Shown in pieces: positions 10,701 through 18,330 of a DNA stretch of 64,000 nucleotides. The notes under the pieces are model-generated. The model made no database searches and was not told the origin of the DNA. It saw nothing but the letters and a program-made list of their open reading frames with translations. Positions within the stretch are counted from its first letter, which is position 1; each line of letters opens with the position of its first letter. The stretch covers positions 62,001 to 126,000 of the forward strand of contig NZ_FUYV01000007.1 of the NCBI RefSeq assembly GCF_900168165.1, given 5' to 3'. The stretch is from Alkalitalea saponilacus. Its GTDB lineage: Bacteria; Bacteroidota; Bacteroidia; Bacteroidales; Marinilabiliaceae. The position numbers and the translations under genes are program-made.

Positions 10701-10961
10701 ACCATCTCTGAAGAGTGCAAAGATGATTGCATCAATGAATTAAAGCCTATATGGGACGAATTTAGTTTTCGACCATCTTTTGGCCCGGTAAAGGAGATTA
10801 CAGAAATCATGAAGCAAATTAGTCTGAGACATAAGGACAAATTCATGGAGAAATTAGCCTACCGCATTGATAGCGCCACAGCCTCATTTGATGTGGAAGA
10901 ACTAAGCAAATCTATTGCAGATTTTAATTCCTATTCGGGAATTAATGATTATTTTGGATAA
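7716..10961 (+). CDS. Multi-PAS/GAF sensor histidine kinase without receiver
   Basis: The protein has 1081 residues and no membrane segment. Approximate order: PAS (10-130), PAS (175-290), PAS (300-420), GAF (430-600), PAS with PAC end (610-725), HisKA with His at residue 744 (MSHEIRTPLNAIIGF), HATPase_c (845-960, LVSNAVKFTEEG, DTGIGI, GTGLGLGIVKRL), then a helical tail of about 90 residues. The first PAS has a Cys cluster C56, C65, C71, C74 (C-x8-C-x5-C-x2-C), which may bind a metal or sense redox. The C-terminal tail resembles the helical segment that in many Bacteroidetes hybrid kinases follows a receiver domain, but no receiver precedes it here. The next gene on the same strand, 255 bp downstream, encodes a receiver protein that could be its partner (inference). 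Several GAF/PAS modules suggest intracellular ligand or redox sensing. Confidence 0.93.
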   Translation: MTEENTLYELIGAIPHPLIVMDNQIKVTYINQKARELLKLDSSKEYRVTPGLLLNCQNAINLGSCGTTLMCSKCRLMDAIDYVLQNQLPLKNQTGTIYTHESAGQSIWRLKFDCSFLNFNSGMALISLHDALLMPPSLNEINISNPEESNEMNSSAHFVLKSELTESLLNSEACLNALLSNSEDALLILNHQNEILKWNSSFSKLINESEAILTHDLISESLQFQFLENGEFQCKTWEEIVKNLNAQKSFEGTITAGQSHDIWVKLNIIPFYNEEKKQTGTLLSFKDLSVEQNMRDQAMLHRYALEYFPAEFYYIHADGRILYANKQARDILGIDSDLYSHLTVNDINPKIDEKWWNDQIKRLENDETLEFETLHKSEDGELYPVLVKIFMPDTDQPDLFCYYSHNLESHKSIENSLIKESFVNESLAEISRELTIHNELSSVELLIRQYALQITESAFAFLAYRDPVNQELKITIYSDSSENYLNEVKRIEQYFAKHFNNITPVTEEERNISDRIVNTTSELLIEGIPFNDLIPFSRIASAGIFFNNEYKGLLLVADRSTDYEEDDKEHLESLANLFALAINRIQEKQRLVESMEQLELAINVSNMAVWDIYPEKDEIIINPAWQEKLNICRENQHPRLSEVINLLHPEDMPNLLKGYEEHKNSNSPYFEIPCRVKIKNGSYRWMQGTGRIVTRTPDGKIHRIIGLATDNTDQVELNRQLLQSREEAVAANQAKSVFLARMSHEIRTPLNAIIGFADILKKNTSEPVQMDYLNNIKKSGMTLMNLISDILDYSKIEAGKLELSKNDTNIRNLIYETQSLFKPAIDEKNLEFITKISENTPHFIRQDELRLRQIITNLVSNAVKFTEEGKIELIVSTKTINKEKVNITIKVIDTGIGIKPESQKKIFEDFTQQEDQDNRRYGGTGLGLGIVKRLLELLGGSIELKSEPEEGSTFTVHLHHCEIIHKKPIKRGQGEANNKSITQVDSETTKIHVPNTISEECKDDCINELKPIWDEFSFRPSFGPVKEITEIMKQISLRHKDKFMEKLAYRIDSATASFDVEELSKSIADFNSYSGINDYFG

Positions 10962-11216
10962 GAATTAGACGCGGAGACACAATAGCGAAAAGTTTTTATT
11001 CTAAGATTAAAAAGCAGGTAAGGAGGTCTCATCGAAATAGAATTAGTGAAGAAACCTAAAATATTACTAACTTGTAGAACAACAGATCCTATAAACATAG
11101 AAACTCAGGCATAAATCATTCTCTGATTTTCTATCCTTAGCAATATTAGAGGTCAATTCAATACGAAGAGATGAAAAGTAGAATTACTAAACCATTAAAT
11201 AAGAAAACAAGCAGTA

Positions 11217-12383
11217 ATGACATATTCGGGACGCATATTAATTGTTGATGATAATCCTAAAAACATTCAGGTGGCTGCTTCAATTCTGAAGCAAGCTGGT
11301 TATGAAGTTGAATTTGCTTTGGATGGTGCATCCGGCCTCAGTTGGCTGGAGAGCAACTCATTCGACATTGTTCTGCTTGACATTATGATGCCTGGAGAGG
11401 ATGGCTTCGAAATATGCAAATTGATAAAATCCAACCCAAAGCTAAATAAAATTCCTGTTATCTTCCTGACAGCCAAAACCGACCGTGAAAGTGTGGTTGA
11501 AGGTTTCGAATCGGGAGGAGAAGATTACATCACTAAACCATTTGACTCGCAAGAACTGTTGGTAAGAGTTAAAAACCAAATAGAGCTAAAGACCAACCGT
11601 GAGTTGCTTGAAAAGATGAACAAAAATCTTGAAAAACTGGTGGCAGAAAAGACTGAAAAGTTAACGGCTGCCAATCAGGATATGGAAAACACCAACAGGC
11701 AACTCTCCAAAAGAAATGAAGAACTAAAGCATCTGGAGGAATCTAAACAACACTTCCTTAATATACTCGGAAACGAAGTTTCAGGTTCGCTGAACGAGAT
11801 CACAGGGATGCTGCAGGTCATAAAATATAAAGTTGACTCGAAAAAGGTAGCTCAACTTGTTGACCGCATAGATCATTCACTCTCAAAAATAGAAACTTTT
11901 GTAAATTCTGCTTTGCGTATAACTGAACTGCAATCCAAAGGTTCATTGCTTAAACCAGAGCGACTGGACATCAACAAACTAATAGGGTTTGCCATGTTTC
12001 AGCTGGATGAAAAAATCAGGCGTAAACAAATTGTTATCAACAACAAAAGCAATAAGGATTCAGTTAACATTACCGGAGAAAGCCAACTTATCATGGCAGC
12101 ACTCATCATTACTCTGGATTTTTTTCTGGAACGAAATTTGCCTGACTCAGCCATACAGTTAGAATTAAGACAGGACAAACAAGGATTGGAAATAATTTTT
12201 CAGGACAATGGCCCAAATGTTTCTGAAGAAGAGATTTCATCATATTTCGATCTATTTTATACTGGCAGTCAGTCCTTAAACTTCCCTAGAATGATTGCCG
12301 AGGCACACCTTGGAGAAATGAGTATTAAAAACAGAAATAATATAACTGGGATCACTCTGAAATTGGGATTCTACACAAAATAA
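11217..12383 (+). CDS. Response regulator with degenerate kinase-like C-terminus
   Basis: Residues 1-125 form a receiver: acidic pocket VDDN, phospho-acceptor D55 (IVLLDIMMPGEDGF), Thr in FLTAKT and Lys in YITKPFD. A coiled coil (about 125-180, rich in Glu, Lys and Leu) leads into a region laid out like HisKA plus HATPase. The expected His is replaced: the motif reads FLNILGNEVSGSLNEITG, with Asn-Glu where active kinases have His-Glu. The G-box region has no GxGLGL motif, only a DNGPN remnant near residue 335. So this looks like a phosphorylatable receiver attached to a pseudokinase, perhaps an adaptor that dimerises with a real kinase such as the upstream 1081-residue protein. It is followed 23 bp later by an exported protein gene, so the two are probably co-transcribed. 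Confidence 0.85.
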   Translation: MTYSGRILIVDDNPKNIQVAASILKQAGYEVEFALDGASGLSWLESNSFDIVLLDIMMPGEDGFEICKLIKSNPKLNKIPVIFLTAKTDRESVVEGFESGGEDYITKPFDSQELLVRVKNQIELKTNRELLEKMNKNLEKLVAEKTEKLTAANQDMENTNRQLSKRNEELKHLEESKQHFLNILGNEVSGSLNEITGMLQVIKYKVDSKKVAQLVDRIDHSLSKIETFVNSALRITELQSKGSLLKPERLDINKLIGFAMFQLDEKIRRKQIVINNKSNKDSVNITGESQLIMAALIITLDFFLERNLPDSAIQLELRQDKQGLEIIFQDNGPNVSEEEISSYFDLFYTGSQSLNFPRMIAEAHLGEMSIKNRNNITGITLKLGFYTK

Positions 12384-12406
12384 GATACAAAACCAAATAA
12401 GCAACC

Positions 12407-13297
12407 ATGATCAAATTCATTAGAAACATTAAAATTTTACATAAAGGTTATACAAGATTTAACCTCTTCCTGATTATAGTTTTATTCACAACCTATGCCT
12501 TCAGTAATCCACCTGTAACGACTAAGAATCAGGAAAACCTGGAATTGGAAGTTGAGTTCTATGCCATCCCTTCGCCCGACGAAATTCTGGAGTACATTCA
12601 TCGTAACGAGATTGAATATACACCGTCACTGATGGCTGATTTGGCTAAAAGAGACCAATATGTCACTTACAAAGAGAGACTGGTAATGTACGGAGTTTAT
12701 ATGGCAAACATGGCTTATGCTGCAAGTTTTGACCAAACCAATACGGCTCTTAGCTATTTTAATGTGATTGAGGAAACAGGAAGAAATATGAACATTTTCC
12801 CGCCGGAAATAGAACAACTGGGTGAAAGATTGATGCAAAACATCAATAATATGGACTCGGTTAACTACATCTATGATGAATTGTACCTTTTAACCATTTC
12901 AAACCTACACGAGACTGATCGTTTTGGAGAATATGCACTTATCACAGCCGGCGGGTTTATAGAAAGTATTTATTTGGCTCTTAACTCCAGAGGTTCAAAA
13001 ATTAAAGAGAACGAATTCATGATGAGAGTATGGGATCAAAAAATGATTCTCAATCAACTGAATCAGATGTTTGAGCGCTATTTAAGTCCATCGGTTAAAA
13101 ATCAGATTACTCTGGAGTTTGTAGAGTTAAACGAGGCTTACAACCAATTTGCTGGTGCAGACAACCCTGCCACATCAGAAAGGGAAGAGAACGGCAGGAT
13201 TGTTATTGGAACTAGCAATGCAGACAGAACCATTAGCAACCCAATAGATCGGATTCATAAAGAAGTGAACAAATTGCGCTTAAAATGGGTTCAATAG
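12407..13297 (+). CDS. Exported protein of unknown function
   Basis: The protein has 296 residues. A basic N-terminus and hydrophobic stretch (about residues 17-33, FNLFLIIVLFTTYAFS) look like a signal peptide with cleavage near residue 33. The mature part is mostly helical. It starts with a segment containing IPSPDEILEYIHRNEIEY and a block YGVYMANMAYAASFDQTN that recurs in paralogous Bacteroidetes exported proteins as I recall them; no catalytic motif or named domain is recognised. The gene begins 23 bp after the pseudokinase response regulator and probably belongs to the same transcript, which suggests a link to envelope signalling (inference). I do not assign a function. Confidence 0.8.
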   Translation: MIKFIRNIKILHKGYTRFNLFLIIVLFTTYAFSNPPVTTKNQENLELEVEFYAIPSPDEILEYIHRNEIEYTPSLMADLAKRDQYVTYKERLVMYGVYMANMAYAASFDQTNTALSYFNVIEETGRNMNIFPPEIEQLGERLMQNINNMDSVNYIYDELYLLTISNLHETDRFGEYALITAGGFIESIYLALNSRGSKIKENEFMMRVWDQKMILNQLNQMFERYLSPSVKNQITLEFVELNEAYNQFAGADNPATSEREENGRIVIGTSNADRTISNPIDRIHKEVNKLRLKWVQ

Positions 13298-13500
13298 GTA
13301 AGTGGATAATCGATTTATTTAGTCGAATAATAAAATAATTACTATTTTTATTTCAAGACATTTCCTGTTTTAAGAAAACAAAATTGCAGACGAATGAAAA
13401 ACAGACGAAAAGTAACACGACAATAAAAGCATGAATAGCTGCTGCTTATGCAAGTTACTCTAATACATCTGGAGCAAATGAATTATTAAATTATTTTCGG

Positions 13501-13950
13501 ATGAAAGAAAAATTTCTGATTCATATCATTTTAACACTCATTTTAGGCACTTTTGCTATACAAGAAAGTTATAGCCAGAGTTGTCGTGGTTATGAACGCA
13601 GATGTGAGTCAGCTCCAAGATACTTCCAGTCCAGTTCTTTATCGCGGGCTGTAACTTTGCGGAAAGCAAGGAAAATTATTATCAATCAAACTTTCTTTGG
13701 TAATCGGGAATATTTTGTCTCGGTATGTGGTCACAACAGGCTGGGAAAAATACATTTCCGTCTTATTGCTGATGACGAGGATCAAACAGTTCTTTACGAT
13801 AATGCAGCCGATGATTTTAAAGAATCACAGCTATTTGTGATTCTGAATACCATGGCCGTTAAAGTTGAAATTTCTGCCCCGCACTATTTTGACGACAGAG
13901 GATCAGAATGTGCCGGTGTGCGAATCTTCTATAATCAACAAAAAGATTAG
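13501..13950 (+). CDS. Small secreted protein of unknown function
   Basis: The protein has 149 residues. The N-terminus MKEKFLIHIILTLILGTFA followed by a Ser/Gln-rich stretch (QESYSQS) is a clear signal peptide, cleaved around residue 25. The mature domain of about 120 residues has four Cys (in SCRGY, RRCES, SVCGH and ECAGV), which could form two disulfides outside the cytoplasm, and a beta-rich pattern. No known family is recognised. It lies 203 bp downstream of another exported protein on the same strand, and the downstream neighbour is convergent with a 71-bp gap. Confidence 0.75.
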   Translation: MKEKFLIHIILTLILGTFAIQESYSQSCRGYERRCESAPRYFQSSSLSRAVTLRKARKIIINQTFFGNREYFVSVCGHNRLGKIHFRLIADDEDQTVLYDNAADDFKESQLFVILNTMAVKVEISAPHYFDDRGSECAGVRIFYNQQKD

Positions 13951-14021
13951 TCGTTAAGTTAATTCGATTTCGGTTTACAAAACCCATTGACCTCCATGCA
14001 AATGGACATACCAAATAACTT

Positions 14022-17000
14022 TTAGTCGGTTCTGCCAAATGCCCAAAGACTTTCTCTGATGGTTTCAATGGTTTCCTTATCGTCCGGAAGATTTTTAAGT
14101 CTCCACAGCCAATTTCCTTCTGCAACAGATGGTCGATTCATTTGGGCTTTAGCTCCTAGTCCTAATATATCCTGCATTGGAACAATGGCCAGCCAGGCTC
14201 TTGACGACCAAACCAAACGATTTACGATCTCATGACAATTTCTCCCGCGTGGTTTTAAACCCGTGTAAAACTGTAATCGCTTTTTACCCTCTTCCGACAG
14301 TTCGTTTTTATACCAGCCTCGCACCGTATTGTTGTCATGCGTTCCGGTATATACAACACTGTTAAAACAGTAGTTATGCGGAGTGTGAACAGAAACCGGC
14401 ATATCATCGCCAAAAGAGAATTGAAGAACATGCATACCCGGCAGGTCAAACTCATCGCGAAGTTTATAAACTGATTTATCAATTTCGCCAAGGTCTTCAG
14501 CAATAAATGGCATTTTTGGGAAATGCTCCTTTACTTTTGCAAAAAAATCTTTTCCGGGAGCCTTTTCCCATTTTCCATGAACTGCGGTGGGTTCTCCAGC
14601 CATAACTTCCCAGTATGCATCAAACCCCCTGAAATGATCTAGGCGAACCAGATCGAACAGCTCCAGATTTTTAGACAAACGTTGAATCCACCATTCAAAA
14701 TCCTGTTTTTTCATCACATCCCAATTGTAAACAGGCATATTCCATAACTGCCCGGTTTCGCTGAAATAATCCGGTGGCACGCCTGCAACAGCATAGGGAG
14801 TTTTATCGGAGTGAAGTTTAAACAATTCAGGATGACTCCAAACATCTGCATTATCGTAACTAACGTAAATTGGAACATCTCCAATTATTTTTATGCCATG
14901 ATAATTGGCATATCGTTTTAATGCTTTCCATTGTTTAAAGAACAAATATTGTCTGAATTTCTCCAAATCAAGACGCTCTTTATAATCAGTAGAATATTGT
15001 TCCAGTACTTCGGGTACCCGAAGTACTACTTCCTGAGGCCATTCATTCCATGGCTTATCATTAAATAACTCTTTAAACAAAAGGAAAAGAGCATAATCGT
15101 GTAACCAATAGCTTTCGGCGTTACAAAAATCTCGGAACTGAGCCAAAGGCTGATCCAGAGCTTTTTGCCGGAAGCGGAACCAGGCCTTGGTTGTAACCTC
15201 TTCGCGTATGGCAAGAGCATCTTCATAGTCGGAATTATCGGATAAGCGTCTCTCCCATCGTTCCAGATCGTTGCTATAGATCAATCCTTCACTTGCCAAA
15301 ACGTCGGGGCTTATAAACTGGATATTTCCGGCAAAAGCCGAAGGCGGGCTGTATGGTGACCAACCAGCGCCGGCCGTTGTCTGAGTCAATGGCAATACCT
15401 GCCAATAACTATGTCCTGAGGCCTTTAGGAAATCTATAAACCTGTAAGCATCGTGGCCAAAATCTCCGGCGCTGTATTTCCCGGGTAATGATGTGACATG
15501 CAATAATACACCGGCCTTTCTCGAAGTTCCCCGCTTTTCAGCGTGAAGCAGCCCCACAGGGCCATGCTTAAATAACTCATTTAAAGAGACCGAACCGGAC
15601 ACACTCATTGTGAGCCCAGAAAATACATGATGCCAATCTTCCGGTGTATCATCAGGCAATATAACCTGAGTGTCCTTCCAGTCAATATTTTCTGGATATA
15701 AAACCTCATCCCGTTTAAAAATTGAAGCCAGATATAAAGGCACAATTGTAACAGCCCAAGCATTTCCATGTTGTCTGGCAAAAGCCATTACATGTTTAAT
15801 ATATTTCCCTTTAACTTCGAGTGGCAGATAGGTACCTTCATTAAACAGGGTTTTATTCTCCTTTCTCAATTGCAATAATCGGTGTGTAAGCCATAGTTTT
15901 ATGCTACCACTTTGCCTGTCGTTGAGCAGTGACTGAAGAAAAACTTCCGGATCTCTCATTTGGCGGTCAATCATTGACCGCAAAAGGATGTGTCTAAGCG
16001 AATAATCAACCGGACGCCGATTATCTGGATCAACAAGGGAGAGATCCCATAATTCAGTTCCCTGATATATATCGGGAACTCCCGGACAAGTACCTTTAAG
16101 TGCTAGTTGAGCCAAGGAATTATTGATTCCCCATGCGGCTATTTTATCCTGAAATGGCAAAAATGATTGAAGAAAACCATGTTCATCATCAAGAATCTTG
16201 TGAATAAAATCAATTACAGCTTCTTCCCATGATTCATCGGGAGTACTCCAATTGGTATTTAACTTTGCCTCTCGAAGAGATTTGACCATATATTCATCAA
16301 GCCTGCTAATGAAAAAAGATGTCACTTTTTGGTTAAAAGGCATGACACCAACCATGGTCTGATAAATAAAATATTCCTCAGATACAGATGGCACCTCCAG
16401 ACCTTTCATCTCCCTTTTAAAAGGTTTATTCATCTTCATCCAGACTGCAACCTGAGTCAGCCATTGTTCGGGCATTTCACTGATTACATTTAGTCTGGCT
16501 CGTACATCTTCGCCCCTTTTGGTATCGTGTGTAGAGGTGGTATTCATTGACAGAGGCCACGACTCCCGACGATTTTCCATTGCCTTGTGGAACTGCTCAA
16601 TGGTAATTCCATGTGCATCTGGGGCATCACCAACCTCGTTATGCGTTATGAAAGCGTTGTACCGATACATGGTGGTATCTTCCACACCTTTAGCCATCAG
16701 CGGCCCGGTAAACTGCATACAACGCATAAAGAAACGATTGGCAATCTGATTTTTAACCTCACTGGAATCGCCACCCTCAAGAAACAGGGATTTCAGAATA
16801 ATTAATGCTTCCTTTAACCCGGGATTTTTATCTAAAGCACCGGAAAACATGCCTTCCACAATCACCCTATCTTTTCCTTCCAGCGGCAAATGTTCAGAAT
16901 ACAAGCGATACACCGGGGCTTCCATTAAAAATGCGCCAATGGCATCCCTGATTGAATTTCGACCAAGCTGGTCCAGTTTATCGTCATCAACCAAGCCACT

Positions 17001-18269
17001 GCTTATAAACGTTTCCGTGAGATTATCCCATTCACCTCCCATTCGTTTACTGAGAATGAACGATTTGGCTTCAGAAATAATTTCGCGGGGTTCTTTATTA
17101 TTGTCGGTTATATAGTTATAAAACGATTGAAGTTTTTCATAATTCTCCTGCCTGGTTAACAAGTTGTTCACCAATCCCAGGAAATCGTATCCAGAAGTTC
17201 CCTGAACCGGCCAATTTGGCGGTAATTCTTCTCCTTCCTCGAGAATTTTTTCCACCACAAGATATTTATCGTCTCCGATTTGCTGACGAAGACGGTGCAA
17301 ATATTCACCAGGGTTATACAAACCATCTATGTGATCAATCCTGAAACCGTCAATCCAACTCTTATGCTGCCAATACTCTATTATTTCATGATAGTAATCG
17401 AAAACGGATTTATCATTCATCCGTAAACAAATTAAATCATTTACCGTGAAAAACCGGCGGTAATTAATTCTTTTCTCGGTCTCTTTCCAGCAACAGAGTT
17501 CGTAGTGTTGCTGATTAATTATCTCAGTAAGGAGTTGGCTGCTGTTGGTGACATTTTTTGCAACTTGCTTCAAAAAATCTGTTACATCACTGTTTTTTTC
17601 TGATAATTGCGACAGCTGTTCCTTGAATTTTGCCCACTCGTTATTCAAAAAATCTGATTCAGGTTCAGTCTCTGATTTTGGAAACCTGCTTATAATTCTC
17701 CCAATGGATGTTGGCATATCCCCGTCATCCATCTTCATCAAACCAACAAAAGTTTTGTAGTTTACAGGAAAAAGATGTTCATGATATACAATGGAAAACC
17801 GATGGTTTTTCCATTGCAAAGACAAACTCCCGCTATTTATGGCATCTTCAATGCTGTGTCCTAAGACCGGTATCATCAACTTCCCTTCGCATAAAGGGTG
17901 ATTCCAATCAATATCAAAAAAAGATGCATAAAGAGACTTCTCCCCTTTCTCCCAAACATCCCAAATCCACTTGTTGTGATGATTGTAACCCATATGATTG
18001 GGAACGATATCCTGAATCCAACCAATCCTTCTCTTTTTTAATGATGACGAAAGAGACCTGAACTCTTTTTCGTCTCCCAATTCGGGATTAACCCTGTGAG
18101 GATTAACCACATCATAACCATGTAAACTGTTGGGGGTAGCTTCAAAAACAGGTGCAGCATAAACCGAACCAATGCCTAAAAGATTATAATATTCAACCTG
18201 CTCTTTGGCGTCGGCAAAAGAGAAGTTTTTATTGAACTGAATTCTATAAGTTGATACGGGATTATGCAT
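14022..18269 (-). CDS. Fusion of maltooligosyltrehalose synthase (TreY) and 4-alpha-glucanotransferase (MalQ)
   Basis: One open frame encodes two GH enzymes. Residues 1 to about 905 (from the ATG at 18269) are TreY (GH13_26): it begins MHNPVSTYRIQFNKNFSF and carries region I DIVPNHMGYN, nucleophile D312 in FRIDHIDGL, acid Glu in VVEKILEEG and region IV STHDTKRGED. TreY isomerises the reducing-end alpha-1,4 bond of maltooligosaccharides to the alpha,alpha-1,1 bond. Residues about 930-1415 are MalQ (GH77): GVLLHVTSLPG, nucleophile D1211 in VRLDHFRGFDAYWE, acid Glu in FIAEDLGEID, and GTHDNNTVRGW. MalQ disproportionates maltooligosaccharides. An upstream in-frame ATG at 18314 would add 15 residues; I prefer 18269 because TreY proteins normally start with this motif. 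It is the third gene of the glgX-treZ-treY/malQ operon. No stop or frameshift separates the halves, so the fusion looks real and both active sites look intact. Confidence 0.93.
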   Translation of the reverse strand: MHNPVSTYRIQFNKNFSFADAKEQVEYYNLLGIGSVYAAPVFEATPNSLHGYDVVNPHRVNPELGDEKEFRSLSSSLKKRRIGWIQDIVPNHMGYNHHNKWIWDVWEKGEKSLYASFFDIDWNHPLCEGKLMIPVLGHSIEDAINSGSLSLQWKNHRFSIVYHEHLFPVNYKTFVGLMKMDDGDMPTSIGRIISRFPKSETEPESDFLNNEWAKFKEQLSQLSEKNSDVTDFLKQVAKNVTNSSQLLTEIINQQHYELCCWKETEKRINYRRFFTVNDLICLRMNDKSVFDYYHEIIEYWQHKSWIDGFRIDHIDGLYNPGEYLHRLRQQIGDDKYLVVEKILEEGEELPPNWPVQGTSGYDFLGLVNNLLTRQENYEKLQSFYNYITDNNKEPREIISEAKSFILSKRMGGEWDNLTETFISSGLVDDDKLDQLGRNSIRDAIGAFLMEAPVYRLYSEHLPLEGKDRVIVEGMFSGALDKNPGLKEALIILKSLFLEGGDSSEVKNQIANRFFMRCMQFTGPLMAKGVEDTTMYRYNAFITHNEVGDAPDAHGITIEQFHKAMENRRESWPLSMNTTSTHDTKRGEDVRARLNVISEMPEQWLTQVAVWMKMNKPFKREMKGLEVPSVSEEYFIYQTMVGVMPFNQKVTSFFISRLDEYMVKSLREAKLNTNWSTPDESWEEAVIDFIHKILDDEHGFLQSFLPFQDKIAAWGINNSLAQLALKGTCPGVPDIYQGTELWDLSLVDPDNRRPVDYSLRHILLRSMIDRQMRDPEVFLQSLLNDRQSGSIKLWLTHRLLQLRKENKTLFNEGTYLPLEVKGKYIKHVMAFARQHGNAWAVTIVPLYLASIFKRDEVLYPENIDWKDTQVILPDDTPEDWHHVFSGLTMSVSGSVSLNELFKHGPVGLLHAEKRGTSRKAGVLLHVTSLPGKYSAGDFGHDAYRFIDFLKASGHSYWQVLPLTQTTAGAGWSPYSPPSAFAGNIQFISPDVLASEGLIYSNDLERWERRLSDNSDYEDALAIREEVTTKAWFRFRQKALDQPLAQFRDFCNAESYWLHDYALFLLFKELFNDKPWNEWPQEVVLRVPEVLEQYSTDYKERLDLEKFRQYLFFKQWKALKRYANYHGIKIIGDVPIYVSYDNADVWSHPELFKLHSDKTPYAVAGVPPDYFSETGQLWNMPVYNWDVMKKQDFEWWIQRLSKNLELFDLVRLDHFRGFDAYWEVMAGEPTAVHGKWEKAPGKDFFAKVKEHFPKMPFIAEDLGEIDKSVYKLRDEFDLPGMHVLQFSFGDDMPVSVHTPHNYCFNSVVYTGTHDNNTVRGWYKNELSEEGKKRLQFYTGLKPRGRNCHEIVNRLVWSSRAWLAIVPMQDILGLGAKAQMNRPSVAEGNWLWRLKNLPDDKETIETIRESLWAFGRTD

Positions 18270-18330
18270 GGTTTTATCGATTTTAGCATAAAGATAAAAA
18301 GATTTTAAAACCATTCATTTCACTTTCCTT

